Positions 28,301 to 40,043 of a DNA stretch of 64,000 nucleotides are shown here, one piece after another; within the stretch, counting starts at the first letter, position 1; the number at the start of each line of letters is the position of its first letter. The translations under genes and the position numbers were made by a program. This DNA is from Varroa destructor. Its lineage: Eukaryota; Arthropoda; Arachnida; Mesostigmata; Varroidae. Location: positions 6,543,959 to 6,607,958 of the forward strand of contig NW_019211455.1 of NCBI RefSeq assembly GCF_002443255.2. Direction: 5' to 3'. The notes below the pieces were generated by a model. It saw only the letters and a program-made list of their open reading frames with translations. It was not told the DNA's origin and ran no database searches.

Positions 28301-31300
28301 TCTTTATTGTCAAGCTACAGACTGGAGACCTTATATATATATCTCTGCAGTCACATGCAGCCTTAGGGTACCTTTGATTGCTCGACTACTCGCTTCCCTT
28401 TCTCCTTATTAGTTTTTCTGGTTCATCAAAAAAAACACGTCGTGCCGTTTGTAAATTGTCCCACAGCAACAAGCCAGGTCGCTGTAGATTAAGGGCAAAA
28501 CACTAGGCTTGTTTGTCAATCACGGTCAATTGAAATTACGCGGGCTCGATCTAACATCCGGATGGGGAAAGTGTGAAAAAGAAAAGTCTCTCAGGTAAGG
28601 GAAAAAATAACCGGAAGAATAAATCTATTAACCTATAGGCGTGGTAGTGATTTTTTGTTTTATAGAAAACTACTTAAGTGAGTTAAATTATAAACAGATC
28701 CTGGCATAAGATATTTATGGTGGTAGTTATTGTGTAGTAACAACTCGTTCCTTATCTCATTTACGGCAGATACCGAAATTTATACGCGTAGTATTTGTTA
28801 CCACAATGTTGAACAAGGATCGAGGTCGAAACTAAAAATATGATTTTATATACATTTTCTCTAGAGGTAAATCGAGCGCCGTAGCGGCGGAGCGGACAGT
28901 GGATCGGAATCGCAACGATGGGATTTTCGGCTCGATTCCTAGCAGAGAAAATATTGAGTTCTTAATTTTAGCCATAAAATGTTTGACCAGCATCACTATT
29001 AGTAAACTCCCTGTTCGTCATGTACTCAAAGCTGGTTGCCACCGTGCCACATTGCCGCCCATTGCGGATGAATTTGTGCTGAAAGCTCTGAGCTACCATG
29101 AAAAAATTGCAGGAAAGCTTTTACAAACGTTCACTTATCCAACAAAAGACCTACAAACGGTCACTTGTAAAAAGTTGTTGCTAACCTTTTGGACATTGCC
29201 CACGCAGAGACTTCGGCAGGCCCTGGATAGTCGTACCCATCGCTACCAGAAATACTGAGAGGGTCAAGCAACACCTAAAAAAAAATAACATAGTGACCTT
29301 AACCACGTCACTACTCTCGTAAACTAAATTTAATTAATAATAAAATAACAAGTCGACAACATTATAATAATTCTATTACACGGATATATGCGTAACCTTA
29401 TGAGCAGTATTGGAATATGTTACAGTATCATAACTCGAAACCTGTGTCTAAACGATGAATTATAGACAAATCGAATTTACATACACATAAATGCGTAGCC
29501 AAAAGAGATGCTCTAAGAATCAACGTTTTGTTTAAAGTATGTTTATATATGCTAGAAAATCTATTCTTATTTTTAATCATTTTTTAGAATTGAAGATATC
29601 AGTTCAGTACCTTTACGCTTTTTGAAAGCTTACGTATATTAACGCCAATATACGATTTTTCAGTAAATAAGTATTAAAAATAGCTTCAGCCACAATTTGC
29701 GGAAGATAATAGAGATATATAAGCTAACATTTGCTCAGTATAATGAATGAGAATAATTATCGCCAAGGAAGAAGAACTGTACGGCAAAGACTCATGTCCT
29801 AAAACCTAACCCGAGGCGCTTGCCACGATTCACTAACCTCCTAGTATATACGATTTACAGTCACCCATCTAGTTGTTGTAGATTTATACGAAATAGTGAT
29901 AAACTACTGATGATAAAAAGAAAAATTAGCTATTCAATAGAAATTGAGAAAGGATGCTTCTCTTGTAACAAAAAGCTTAGTTCGCAAACACTTAGTTCCG
30001 ATCTACCCTGAACCTTCTAGGCAAAGTGGATCAAAGCGGGCAGAAACTGCAACAATGTTCCCTTTACACAACTCTAGTCGTTATCCAAGATTCTGATATA
30101 AAGACCCATTCGTATTCTTGCTAATTATGATCAATAACTATAATGGTCTGAAATAAGTTTCGATCGTGGCTTAGTTGCAGTACGGTTTTCCTTCAAAAAC
30201 AACAAACCTATACAATAACGAGTACGATATATCTACTTACGGTGTCCTGATTCATTTATCCTTAAAAGCACAGTGATTTACAATCACAAGACAAATCAGC
30301 GTAGCAACAGTTTACTTTTAGCTTCTTTTGGAAAACGAAGCTGCGCCACTAATAATGGTCATCTCTATTTAGCTATTGTACAACAGATATTCGACGAAAT
30401 GCGCAATATACTATAATGTACAAAGTACGATATCTGAGTTGAGACTAATCACGGAGGCCTGTTTGTCGTAATGGGCAGGTGTTCATTTAGCATTACTGCC
30501 ACTGGAAGGAAGCCTATTTTTTTCCTATTCTTCAAACACAGCAACAACAACAACAACAAACGCATCATTCTTTTCAGAAATCTAGCAATTCAGTGTCTTC
30601 GCGCGCTGGACAAGCCTCTACCAAGATGAAGAACTTTCTTTTTGGCCATATATAATCGGCTATATATATTATTGCTAGCTGCACACGGCTGCGAAAAAAT
30701 CCAAGCAAGATCTCCATCAAACACTCATCAGATTCAAATACTCATCAGGAGGCCATGTTTGATACACGTGCATCTTCGACGCAGAAACTAGGGGCCGTTT
30801 AAAGGAAAATACTAACTGTCAATTGGTCATTCAAATGAGCTCAAGGAATCGGTATTTTTGAGATTATTTGCGTTTCTTTTTCAATTTTTTGCCCTCTAAG
30901 GACTTTTGACCTGCGGTCAGTTGAAAATTCAATTCCCTCTAGAATTTTTTTTGTATAGCGATAGTTTAGAGTACAGGATAGTTTAGGACACCTACTAAAA
31001 ATACCGTTTGGTTTGTACTAAAATTATCTACGGAATAAAAAAGAATATTTTGAAATAAACGAGTGAGTTTTTGGGACTCTAGTTAAAGGTGCAATCGCGC
31101 TACATGCCAGTTTCGGCGTTTATAGCAGATATTCGTTGAATGTCTGTTTTTATTTAGATACAGTTTTACTACAAACGAATCCCAATTTAGGTGGTTCAAA
31201 GCACTTAATTTTTTTTCAAGTTCGGTCCAAAAAGATCCAGCAAATTCAACTTCACCAAATGTTTAACAATGCAATTTTTTGAAAATTAAATATTTACTGT

Positions 31301-32431
31301 TAAGAAGCAAAGTTAGGTGACTAATCCCTTGCCACTATGCTATCGCACATAACAGCAGTGTCCTTGCTTTACGGCCTAACATTTCGATCAACACAGCAAC
31401 GCGAAGGTCAAAAAGAGAACTTACACGACGCAAAATTGCTGAGTATCAAGTTGTAGGGGAGTATCAAGCGATTCACAGCCAAGAACGTCGATTCGCACAC
31501 CCAAACTGTCGGCTAAGGGTTGCAGCATTCGAAATACGTCGGTAGCACTGCATTTCGATGGTGCACAGACGCCCATACGTAGCTCGAATTCTTGATGAAC
31601 CTTGTAGTAGGTGAGAAGAACCTCTTTGTAGACCTATACACACAAAATAGGAGACAGGATTAGCAGCGTTATGGCATACGGTAGCTGTAAATTGCGCACG
31701 TAGACGTCCTCTATCCTGTGTTTTTACGAGCCAAAACGTGGCTAGAGTGAACCGCTAGCATCACTTGTCAACCCAGAAAATCAATGTTGCAAGTAAATAA
31801 CTAAATTACGCTAGTTCCGTTGAGGACTTCTTGTAGTTTATGAGCAGAGTTCGTAGATAGCGGCGGGAAAGCGGGAGGCCGGATGGCGATGTTGCAGTGT
31901 TGACCACGGAAATCGATGGGTCCATCAGCTTCGTACGAAGTCACCGCTAGACATTGATCATAGTCACCATAATCGCTCATCGTTACGTCCATGATACCCG
32001 CAGCAGGACGACCGATAGAGTCCAAGACTGTACGTAGTATAAGTGCAAAAAACACCAATAGATAATACTAAGTAGATGCAGAATAATTATTCCACTAACA
32101 AAACGGTAGAGCAGAGTAATACGTCAGTTGACAATGGCCCTTAGCCCAATAATTATAAACCCATTAATGGACCTAACCCCTGCGAATTCAAAAAAAAAAC
32201 GTAACAAGTATCATAAAAAATGTTTTGCTCGCCTATGATTTTATAGTAATAAAGCGTAATAAAAATGTATGCTTCTAAATTAATACTAAATAGTAGCAGA
32301 GTACCGGCCCTGTAATGGTGTGCTACACAGGGGCTGCCCGTTCACTAAAAAGGCTGGATGGCAATCGTAGCTTCTGAGATTATTCCAACTAAAAATTTCG
32401 CGATTACCATATTTAACAAATAAAGAAGGAC

Positions 32432-32466
<35 letters not shown>

Positions 32467-35400
32467 GGTATATACCGCATTTTTTCGTTCAGTCAGAATG
32501 CCTTGGAATGAGCATAAAATAATGGTTCAGTAATATGTAAATGCGTTGCGACCGCACCAAATAGCATATAGTAGCTTTATCAAACAGTACATTATAATAG
32601 TACTATACTATATAAAGTCACTGTTCATATGGTCCGCACTCGGTTTACAACACACAACATTATATCTTGCAGCTAACTCAATGTTCAGTCTCAATGATGA
32701 ACAATAGACATCTCTAATCTACCTAAGAGCTTTTTTCTTGAAAAAAAAATCATTTAAGCTTCTTCTAAATTGCGCGAGTAGCAGATTACTCTTATCTTTT
32801 CACGGAAAAGCACTACCAATGATAATAGCCGTATTTCGAGCAATTCTAATTCAGTATTACACAAATCAGGTCCGATGACAGGGCATCCACACCAGGACAT
32901 CAGGAGTTTTTATTATTAGAAATTACGGCAAATTTAAGGGTTTTGTCAGGTCGGAGGAGGAGAAGGTGATTCCATTGCGCTGGTTGCGCTAGTGTCTACC
33001 TCTAATGTAGGTAACCCAAACAGCGTTACTGACAACGGAGCGACTGGCTCCACGATGGGCCATAACATTTCATCCATAGCCGTGTTTGGTACAGCGATAA
33101 GTATTTGAAACTTGGACGTGGACTCTGGCGCTTCCGCAGTCATTTCTGGGTCAACGAGGGGTATTCTTGGCTCCAAAATATACAGATACGGAGGTTCGAC
33201 TCTTAGCAGTCGAGGATCCACCAGGGGCTCTTGTTGATCTATGATGGAAATCGTTTGCGGCTCAGAAAATTGCGGTCGGATATCGGACGGCCTTGAAGTT
33301 GTTGGAACCATTTCTGTTTCGACAGTGGGCAACATAATCTCAATGTAGTGCCCTTCTACCTCAATGCTGGGCGCCTCCGTCTCAACAACAGGCATGTCGG
33401 GCCTATTAATAGAAACGTTGGGGTTATTAAGAGGCGTCTCTGATAGGCCACAGTTGCTTGCTATACTATGGAACGATCGTGCTTTATTACTGGCTCAACG
33501 CGGCACCACTGGTATCGGTGACGCTGTTTATGGTTTATAGGACAGGATGAAAAACGCTATGATTCGACGAACTAATGCATATGGACCCGACCGTTTCATT
33601 GCGTGGTGAACTTCTTAGCCCTGAAGCCGTTCAGTACCAAAGTCGGTCATTTCAATCAGATTGCTCTTATCAACCAGTTGATTTTCTCAAACCGTTTTTC
33701 CTATTCTTGTATCTGCGACTCCTGCATTGGAAAAAGTCTATTATATATGTATAAATGTATAGTAGTAACATCAATGCGAAGACCGACCACAGCTGTGCTA
33801 TACCTATTTCGCTGCGATCGCTAACGCAATTCTCATCCACTAGGATAAGATGGCCAACATTCAAGGGCGAACTTCTCAAAAATTAGAGGGAACGCCGATT
33901 GCCCGACTGATAAGGTCATCTCATCCATGTCATGACAAGCGATGGTGATTAGTACTAATGATGATAATTAGCATTGTTACATTACTTCATGAAGCATTAC
34001 TGAAGCATTTGAAGCATTACTTCATTTAGTGGGCAAAGCTTCAAAGAATGTGCCGAAAGGAAGATCTCGGCTTGTTACGCCCGATATAATGCAGTGTACG
34101 CGGGATCGTACTGAGTAAATGCTTAGAATAGATCAATTATACTCAAGAGGTTCCTATAGTGTCTTAACGCTTTCCACCGCGCTTCAAAAGGGGGAGAAAA
34201 ACATTAAAGATCTAGCTAACTAAGTCCCATTTTTCGATTTACAACTACAAACTACGAGTAAAAACTAGCTTGAGGGCATTTACGCCAGCAATACCCCTCG
34301 TAGGCAACCACGTTATTGAACTATAAGAGAAAATCAGCGTGACTGCTGTGTCCTTTAATGTATTATTATGCTTCAAGTCAGATGATAGGAAAAAAACCCC
34401 CGATCCACTCGAGCCATGCACCTGAATATGGCGAATAGCTACGAAACTTGACTACTAATTTATCGTGCGAGAGGAAGTTGATTAACACGAAATTGTCACT
34501 AATAGAAATGAATAGAGAAACATTTGTCGTGCTCCTACAAAGGATCTATATCCTAAATACAACGGAAGACAAAACAAATTGCCATTCGTATAATTCCTAG
34601 TCTACAGTTCGTCCTTACCGAATCATGACGGAGCAGAGTCTTAAAAATGATTTTAGACCTATATCTGTTTTTTTTTTTCGCTATACCAACGAAAAAAAAA
34701 AAGCTTGATGGAACGCAAAAGATCAGGCCTAGGCGTAGTCGAGCAAACAAAGCGTGCAGAAGATTGTCGTTAGCTTCTACAATAGTGTCATCATTTCGAT
34801 GCGAGTAGTAGAATTAGGGTCTTCATTGCGTCGCATGCGTCTTAGCAGTCAGGTATGATACTGTACGAGTTATTGTAATTGCAGTCTTCACGGCTTACCA
34901 AGTGTTAATTGTTTATAGCAAGCCACTCCGGCAATTTTAAATGCCAGCTTATATAGTTTCGAACAAAAGAGGAGCATTATTAAAAAAAGAGCTTTTTTTG
35001 TATGTATTTGCTACACTAAGAAGACCAATTAGCCTACAGAGACTAGTTACCCAACTGAATCGCTATTTTTTGCAGTAAGTATCATGTGCTCTAGCGACAA
35101 AATATGTTTAAGGAACAACTATATATAGGAACCTAATGCAATTTAACGTGTAAAATTACCTATTTTAAACCCTATATAAACTTTATTTACTGAAGAGAGG
35201 TATCTGCATGCATACAGTAACTAAAAATGTCTACAGTAACCCTTCACATGTCCCACCCTTTCGGATTCAGCGCCTTGCCATATTTCTTATACCTAGGAGG
35301 TATAGTAGGACATTTGTTTCATTGTGGACCTAAAGCATTTGAAATGTAAATCGCTCAGACAGATCAACAAGCTGCGCGGAGGCACAGGCCATTCGAGGAG

Positions 35401-38095
35401 ACCAAGATACAAGACAGGGTTAACGCTACTACGTTGAGGGAACCTTTACGCCATGACATAGCGCCAACCATGGTTATTCGTGCTCAGAACTTTTATTGAA
35501 AGGATGAAGGTTTTAATGATCAGTGAGTTCAATTTTAAAAAATATGAAATTTTGCGCCGCTCGATTTATGCAGCTCTGTGCCCGTCTTAAGGCTCGAAAC
35601 TGTTCCATTTATTCGGTGATATATGATATAGTAGCACACATTTTCACCAAAGCAGAAGAGTTGTGATTGGTTGCGCTTTATGCAGTCGTACCTTTTTGCG
35701 CATTTCCTTTTTTTTTCATCATTCTATCAGAACTCGTTAACGATGCAATGACTAAGCGACATATTAACGTCGCGTATTTTCCACAGTTTTTCCTTGCATT
35801 TGTGAGCCGTAACGATTGCGTCTGTTAGAGAAACGTCACGTTCTCTTTTTGTCACTGACGTTGTCTGCGATACGTCGTCAGAGCTAGATATTAGTGGGTA
35901 ATTTTAAGGACGATACGTCGACTTCGTTCGTTTATGTTGGTCCCTGTACACATGCTTGATATATGTTCGTATCAGAGTTCGAACGCCTCAAGGCGTAAAA
36001 AAGGCCTGATGCCCCGTTACTCGTACGAACGCGTCATATGGAGTGACACACAGCTTTACATACACAACTAGCCAATGGCTGGAGAAAATCGCTAACATTT
36101 GTAGTAAACGTTACACTTCGCTTCTAACACCTCATGCGATACTCGAGAAAATAATGCATTATCGCAAAAAAAAGGCCGCCATTGTTTTTTTTTTGCTTAT
36201 ACCTTTGAAAAACATAACAGCTTGCAGTTTCTGTTTGGAACTATTCCAAAAACTATGTACGTCTATAAGTTTGGCTGGATAGAACGAACATATTATACTA
36301 GAGACGTGCTTCTCTATGTGCTTTATCAGCGTGCTTGAGCGTATCTATCAACTAAGAAAATTAGCTGTTGGTAAATTTAGGCGTGGGCAACATCAGACAA
36401 TAATACTTTTTATGTTGCGCCGCTTTGCGCGTATGTACGAATTAAAATACAAAAAAAAAACGAGAGTTTTTTTTTGTATTTTAATTTTAATTTTATTCTC
36501 ATCAAACGATATACAAAGTAAAGCACTAAGGAGCAAAATGTAACATCAAGATAAAAGAAATTTATTATCAATAGAACTACTCAATTATATCATGTTAAAA
36601 AAGTAACGCGATTCAATAAATTTTGTATTGCGAACGTAAGGAATAACAAGCAGATTGTCCCACGTGTAGCGCCATCACATGACTCGTCGTACCTAAACCC
36701 TAATGTGTTAGGATTTAAAAATTATACGCTAATTAAAAAACAGACGAAAAATGCCAGTATTGGTAATGCATAATGTTTTTTTCGTTTGTAGTGAACAGCT
36801 TCCTTCTTTGAGTTACTGTTATAAACCTGAGAGCTTTTTCACTTGAAAAATTTCGTTTCTACATTCAGAAATAACCCTTTCGGTAAATATAAATCCTTTG
36901 CGTAAACCCTTACGTATTATTCATTATCTACATATATAGTGTTTTTTTTGACATACGCCAAATGATAAACGAGAAACTCTTCCCGATTACTCAACACAAG
37001 ATTACCAGACCTGACGAATCCGATTCTGATAAACTAACTAAGCTTTATATTAGACTGGGAAGAACAGCCTTTCCCCTTACGACGAGGCCGGCTTGATTTT
37101 TCAGGTTACCAGTCTGCTCACAAAAAAAAGCACGGCTATACAGTCACCTCTGCTTCCTTTTTCTATTACAAGTTCTGTAAAACGTTAAAAACGTTTAAAT
37201 CCTCACGCTACCGCTTTACGGTTCTGTCAGCTTGACAAGGCCGGTTTGATTTCAAAATTAGAGAAGCTTTAGGAAAATACTATTTTGTGCACTAAGTAAT
37301 ACCAGTTACGATGAATAATTGCTATGGCTTCAATGTAATGACTTCATTGAACCGTTTTTTCAGTTTAAACCCCCTTAAACAACTATCATACTTTATTTGC
37401 ATAACGAAAGCACTCCCGTTAACACGCTTATAAATACTCTTAATGTCTCTTTAAGCTACGTAGTTGGTCTGCTGACAGGATCTACAGGCACAGAGTTTAT
37501 TCTAACAATCTTTGAATGCACCTGCTTAACGACATACACTGATCGCTGATTTTACTAATACTGTTGTTGTTTGATCTTTGAAAGTTTAGCTGATTAGTAG
37601 CTCGCAGTAGGAGAAGTGCATTACTCAGTAAATTATATATTCATAAAGCAGCTTTTACACCGATCTCTGCAAGACGCCTTAGAAAATCACTAGACCATAT
37701 CAAATCGATGAACAAGCACACTTACGTTGAAAGGCCCAGGTGTCTAACGTCTTTAGACCACGTACCACTCTCAAAAGGCTTCTTATACAATCCACCTGGA
37801 GATCAGTATTAGCTACCTCTAGCACATACGGTAAAAACTGCCTAAGTAGATGATCTACGTGTATCTGAAGGGCTGCATCATATTTAGCCCATAGTTCAGC
37901 GATGTTGGCCGTAATCTCTTCGTGGAGTTCATCATCACTTTTGTCCATTGGGTTCGGAACATGATTTTTCAAAATTTTGTGTATAAGAGCCACTTTATGC
38001 TGCAGAGCTTCGATGTTCGCGTCCATTGCTTGAAAGCCACTAATCAATCCCATCCAGAGAACAAAGGTGCCTGCTAGCGATATAAACCAGCGCAT
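16329..38095 (-). CDS. NRF-6-like / acyltransferase-3 family membrane protein, multi-exon
   Basis: This encodes a nose-resistant-to-fluoxetine type protein: a secreted-side NRF domain followed by a multi-span acyltransferase-3 domain. C. elegans NRF-6 relatives act in lipid or drug transport. Minus-strand exons are 38095-37726, 32027-31810, 31633-31425, (gap), 26401-26240, 23648-23555, 22620-22525, 22109-21944, 18547-18468, 17709-17469, 17210-16875 and 16568-16329. Splice phases agree throughout except across the gap. Landmarks are a signal peptide, WAFQ then LDSIGRPAAGI, CLHGLRVMSLLW, NGFLAVENFFFISGLL, HRYFRLTS, GSGPVW, VNNF, LWFLSADWQ, GICTGYL, SAYLLSP and FVEQPL. The exon for the first acyltransferase-side helix was not found. 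The donor at 17468 (GTGGGT) was chosen by phase and alignment. The usual His of the WVxLGH motif is Gln here. Confidence 0.85.
23290..23389. other. Assembly gap (100 N)
   Basis: Exactly 100 N, flanked on both sides by TATATA. It falls in the intron between the NRF-like exons at 23555 and 22620, so no coding sequence appears to be lost. Confidence 0.99.
26927..26988 (-). other. Candidate linker exon of the NRF-like gene
   Basis: This 62-base segment has an acceptor ending CTCAG and a donor G|GTAAAT. It starts with one base and ends in phase 1, which is exactly what is needed between the exons ending at 31425 and starting at 26401. It encodes a Lys/Arg-rich linker with no membrane helix, so even if it is real another exon is missing. 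The open alternative frame begins VYAEARDLSGKN and looks more protein-like, but it does not fit the flanking phases. Confidence 0.3.
28038..28412 (+). CDS. Unassigned ORF, faint THAP-like spacing
   Basis: This 124-codon frame lies antisense within the large intron of the NRF-like gene. It contains an FICRHHF segment, which recalls the C-x2-H part of a THAP zinc finger, with Cys residues 45-60 positions earlier. The first Cys pair does not have THAP spacing and no AVPTIF-like box follows. It could be a decayed transposase fragment or chance. I do not recognise the protein. Confidence 0.12.
   Translation: MRIRQNRSLKQLTICSATRRTSAHRGCYYDTSWQSYFQIKDPSVSRAVQSRTSQIIGIAERKPMQKSFKLKSLFICRHHFYASITKKSLYCQATDWRPYIYISAVTCSLRVPLIARLLASLSPY
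28899..29258 (+). CDS. Unassigned ORF of 119 codons
   Basis: This frame lies antisense to the NRF-like gene in its large intron, 490 bases after the previous open frame. Its composition is ordinary, with helix-prone stretches such as EFVLKALSYHEKIAGKLL. There is no signal peptide, membrane segment or recognised motif, and splice sites were not resolved. It may be a chance frame, a relic of a mobile element or part of a nested gene. Confidence 0.12.
   Translation: MDRNRNDGIFGSIPSRENIEFLILAIKCLTSITISKLPVRHVLKAGCHRATLPPIADEFVLKALSYHEKIAGKLLQTFTYPTKDLQTVTCKKLLLTFWTLPTQRLRQALDSRTHRYQKY
30541..30560. repeat. (CAA)n trinucleotide microsatellite
   Basis: Six tandem CAA units. The reverse strand reads as a short Leu or Val run, which mimics a membrane segment. 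Confidence 0.9.
32434..32463. repeat. (AT)n microsatellite
   Basis: An alternating A/T tract of about 30 bases lies in the first intron of the NRF-like gene. Confidence 0.95.
32909..32914 (-). terminator. Polyadenylation signal AATAAA after the P/E/T-rich exon
   Basis: A canonical hexamer on the minus strand about 30 bases downstream of the stop of the P/E/T-rich frame. This supports a 3'-terminal exon at this site. Confidence 0.45.
32946..33480 (-). CDS. Pro/Glu/Thr/Val-rich terminal exon or small gene, product unknown
   Basis: A minus-strand frame stays open from about 33480 to a stop at 32948-32946 (149 codons from the ATG at 33395, about 25 more upstream). It is strongly biased to P, E, T and V, with internal repetition: PLVDP twice, VETE twice, VEP several times. 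An AATAAA lies at 32914-32909, some 30 bases past the stop, as expected of a last exon. Several AGs at the 5' end could be acceptors; one after TATAG gives a two-base start that fits the phase-1 end of the NRF-like first exon. It could therefore be an alternative terminal exon of that gene or a separate nested gene. No homology was recognised. Confidence 0.45.
33481..37725 (-). other. Remainder of the first intron of the NRF-like gene
   Basis: AT-rich sequence with scattered short frames. No exon, RNA gene or mobile element was recognised. If the P/E/T-rich exon belongs to a separate gene, its upstream exons and promoter should be here. Confidence 0.5.
33979..34024. repeat. Short tandem/direct repeat cluster
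   Basis: Three copies of GAAGCATT are flanked by two copies of ATTACTTCAT, within the first intron of the NRF-like gene. No function is apparent. Confidence 0.8.
37726..38095 (-). other. First coding exon of the NRF-like gene (signal peptide and N-terminal NRF domain)
   Basis: The ATG at 38095 opens 123 codons. A hydrophobic leader of about 23 residues ends at GFQA, consistent with a signal peptide. A helical segment and the NRF-domain Cys in the DCIRSLL segment follow. The exon ends TTTCAAC|GTAAGT in phase 1 and joins the exon at 32027 to give the WAFQLLDSIG junction typical of the family. Confidence 0.85.
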
Positions 38096-39760
38096 TATGT
38101 TATTCTTTTCTGTGTTTTGTCTCTAAAACCTGGCGCAGAAATCCTCAGCTTGAGTTTAAGCAGGACTGAACGATAACGACTTCGTTCCAAGATCAACGGT
38201 TGTATACTGAAAAGTAGTTTCAACAGAATCTTGACAACGCATGCATAAATTTTCATTTAGTTGTAATACAGCTCACATATAGACGGCGCGCCGCGCCGCG
38301 CATAGTTCAAAATTTAACAACAATACGCGCCAAGACGTATCAACGCCGCCAAACCCCACGCGTAACAAAAAATACTATCCGCTTCCTCTAGTCGTCTACG
38401 ATAATACACAGCGGCAGAAATGGTGACCATTAAGGAAGACAACGGACAAGGGTCCCGGATACAATTATCGCAGAGATAGTCAAAGGCCAGTTTACTGCCT
38501 GCTTCGGTGGAGCGCAGTTACTCTTTGCCTCACCGTTTGGTTCTGCCATACCAGACTCAGTCGTCTTTCGTTGGGTAATGGCCCCGCAACGGAAAGGAGG
38601 CTAGCGCAAACTACCGCCGCCGCCGACAGTTGACGGAACTCTATGGTGACAAAATGAAAATTACGAAATCAACAAAGGACAAACGAAGAAGTTGCTATTC
38701 TAATAGTTTAAATTAAAAACTAACTTCACAAGTGAGCAAGATGGATTCCATTTATATGTTTTAGGATGACCTGTTTGTTAAAGCGGTTTAAGGCAAAGAC
38801 TGAGCTTATATTACCTATCTTATACATATACTTATGTGACCAAGTCCAAGGGGCAGACACTGTTATACCAGACTGGCTTACGTGAACCTGAATTAGTGCT
38901 TCGTGCTAACCATGCTAATATAGAAAGACCTACTTGTCTTTTTTGCATCAATTTTGCAGCAACAAAGTTGCTTTAGGGTGTACATATGTATACATATATT
39001 AGTTCGATTAGGTTTTTTTTCTTTAGGAAAAGCAGTTTCCGGCCAATTTATCGGCATAGGCCAATCCAATTCCAAACCGTTTGCATGACATATTGGCTTC
39101 AATCAATCAACACCAGAGTCGACGTAGATAACGTTTCTTATAACCCGTTTAACTTAAGTTCTTTTATGCATAACGACGGTTTAAGGTTGCGCAAGACGAG
39201 GTCGCATAATTTGGTTGAAAAGATACCTTCAGTGCAAATGCTTCTAGATAGTCTTGTGCGTACACATTAATCAGGACACCACGGAAGTATTATTGCATAT
39301 TATTTCACTTTATACCTTAACTATATGTATTAGCTTTAAAAGTTCAATCGACGGCACTGAGGCTTATTGGCATCAGTGCTGAATGCGTTCTAATGTATTT
39401 AAAATTAGGTTAAAAAAAATACAATAAAATTTAAAATTGATCTTGACGCGATAGAAGTACATGTTGCAGCTAAACAGGTCCTATATTGTATCCTGCAATA
39501 TTATTATTAAGGTTATTGAAACTAATCATTTAGGTAATAGCATTGTTCGGACTGCTTTTTCCACTCTGCTTATCGTTTGGAGCCCTGCCATCTGCGTAGT
39601 GGGATTGTGCAAGTCATCATAGCGACTTGATAATAGCTTCAAAAATATAGGTTGTGCTGATGCACAATGCAATTATCGCCTCAAAGTGTAACTAGCATAT
39701 ATTAGACGATGAATGGATGATAGCACATACTATAGCATAAGTTTTCGTTAGATCTACATT
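38096..39760. other. Divergent intergenic region between NRF-like gene and MRPS33
   Basis: The two genes are transcribed away from each other, so both promoters should lie here. A GC-rich block at 38280-38660 lies just upstream of the NRF-like start. It includes an alternating C/G tract at 38284-38301 containing GGCGCGCC, and is otherwise unusual in this AT-rich neighbourhood. I could not place a TATA box or initiator with confidence. Confidence 0.4.
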
Positions 39761-39863
39761 AGTGCAACGAGGATGATATCCAGGAACGTAGCGGTCAAAT
39801 CTGCATGGTGGACAAAAAGCCGGTTGCCCGCGGTTGTTTCAAATCATTGGCCCTCGCCAGCAG

Positions 39864-39875
39864 AAAGATGGCGGC
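39864..39875 (+). promoter_or_regulatory. MRPS33: TISU/YY1-like motif in the MRPS33 leader
   Basis: The sequence AAAGATGGCGGC matches 11 of 12 positions of the TISU consensus SAASATGGCGGC, which also contains the YY1 core AAGATGGCGGC. Such motifs mark start sites of many vertebrate mitochondrial-protein genes. Here its ATG does not start the S33 frame; if spliced as predicted it opens a 12-codon upstream ORF. Confidence 0.45.
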
Positions 39876-39889
39876 GCCCATTCTGTTGG

Positions 39890-39955
39890 GTAAGTACACA
39901 CGGTCCCCCTGTTGAGGCTAATAGCCGACATAGTTGCGCAAGGCTGCTGTTTCAG
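39890..39955 (+). other. MRPS33: 66-nt intron in the MRPS33 5' leader
   Basis: The interval runs from TTGG|GTAAGT to GCTGTTTCAG|GTGAGG, with a strong donor and a pyrimidine-rich acceptor. It would join a leader exon ending at 39889 to the exon that contains the S33 start at 40044. Confidence 0.5.
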
Positions 39956-40043
39956 GTGAGGTCGTTAGTTGAATTCGGTGACTGCAATGGGTTGCAAGTA
40001 ATCCAGTGCTCAGGTCGTGATCCAAGAACGCGTAACAAATACA

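Larger units (their letters stand above)
26402..31424 (-). other. Large intron interval of the NRF-like gene with a missing exon
   Basis: The exon ending at 31425 is in phase 2 and the one starting at 26401 needs phase 1, so at least one exon must lie between. The family normally has a transmembrane helix and a linker at this point. Apart from the 26988-26927 candidate, I saw a (CAA)n tract at 30541-30560, an imperfect hairpin near 27.9 kb and two unassigned plus-strand frames. Confidence 0.6.

Noticed and set aside
30541..30600. Poly-Leu stretch on the minus strand as the missing first helix of the NRF-like protein
   Set aside because: It is only the reverse reading of a (CAA)n repeat. The acceptor is weak and no donor gives the required phase to the next exon.
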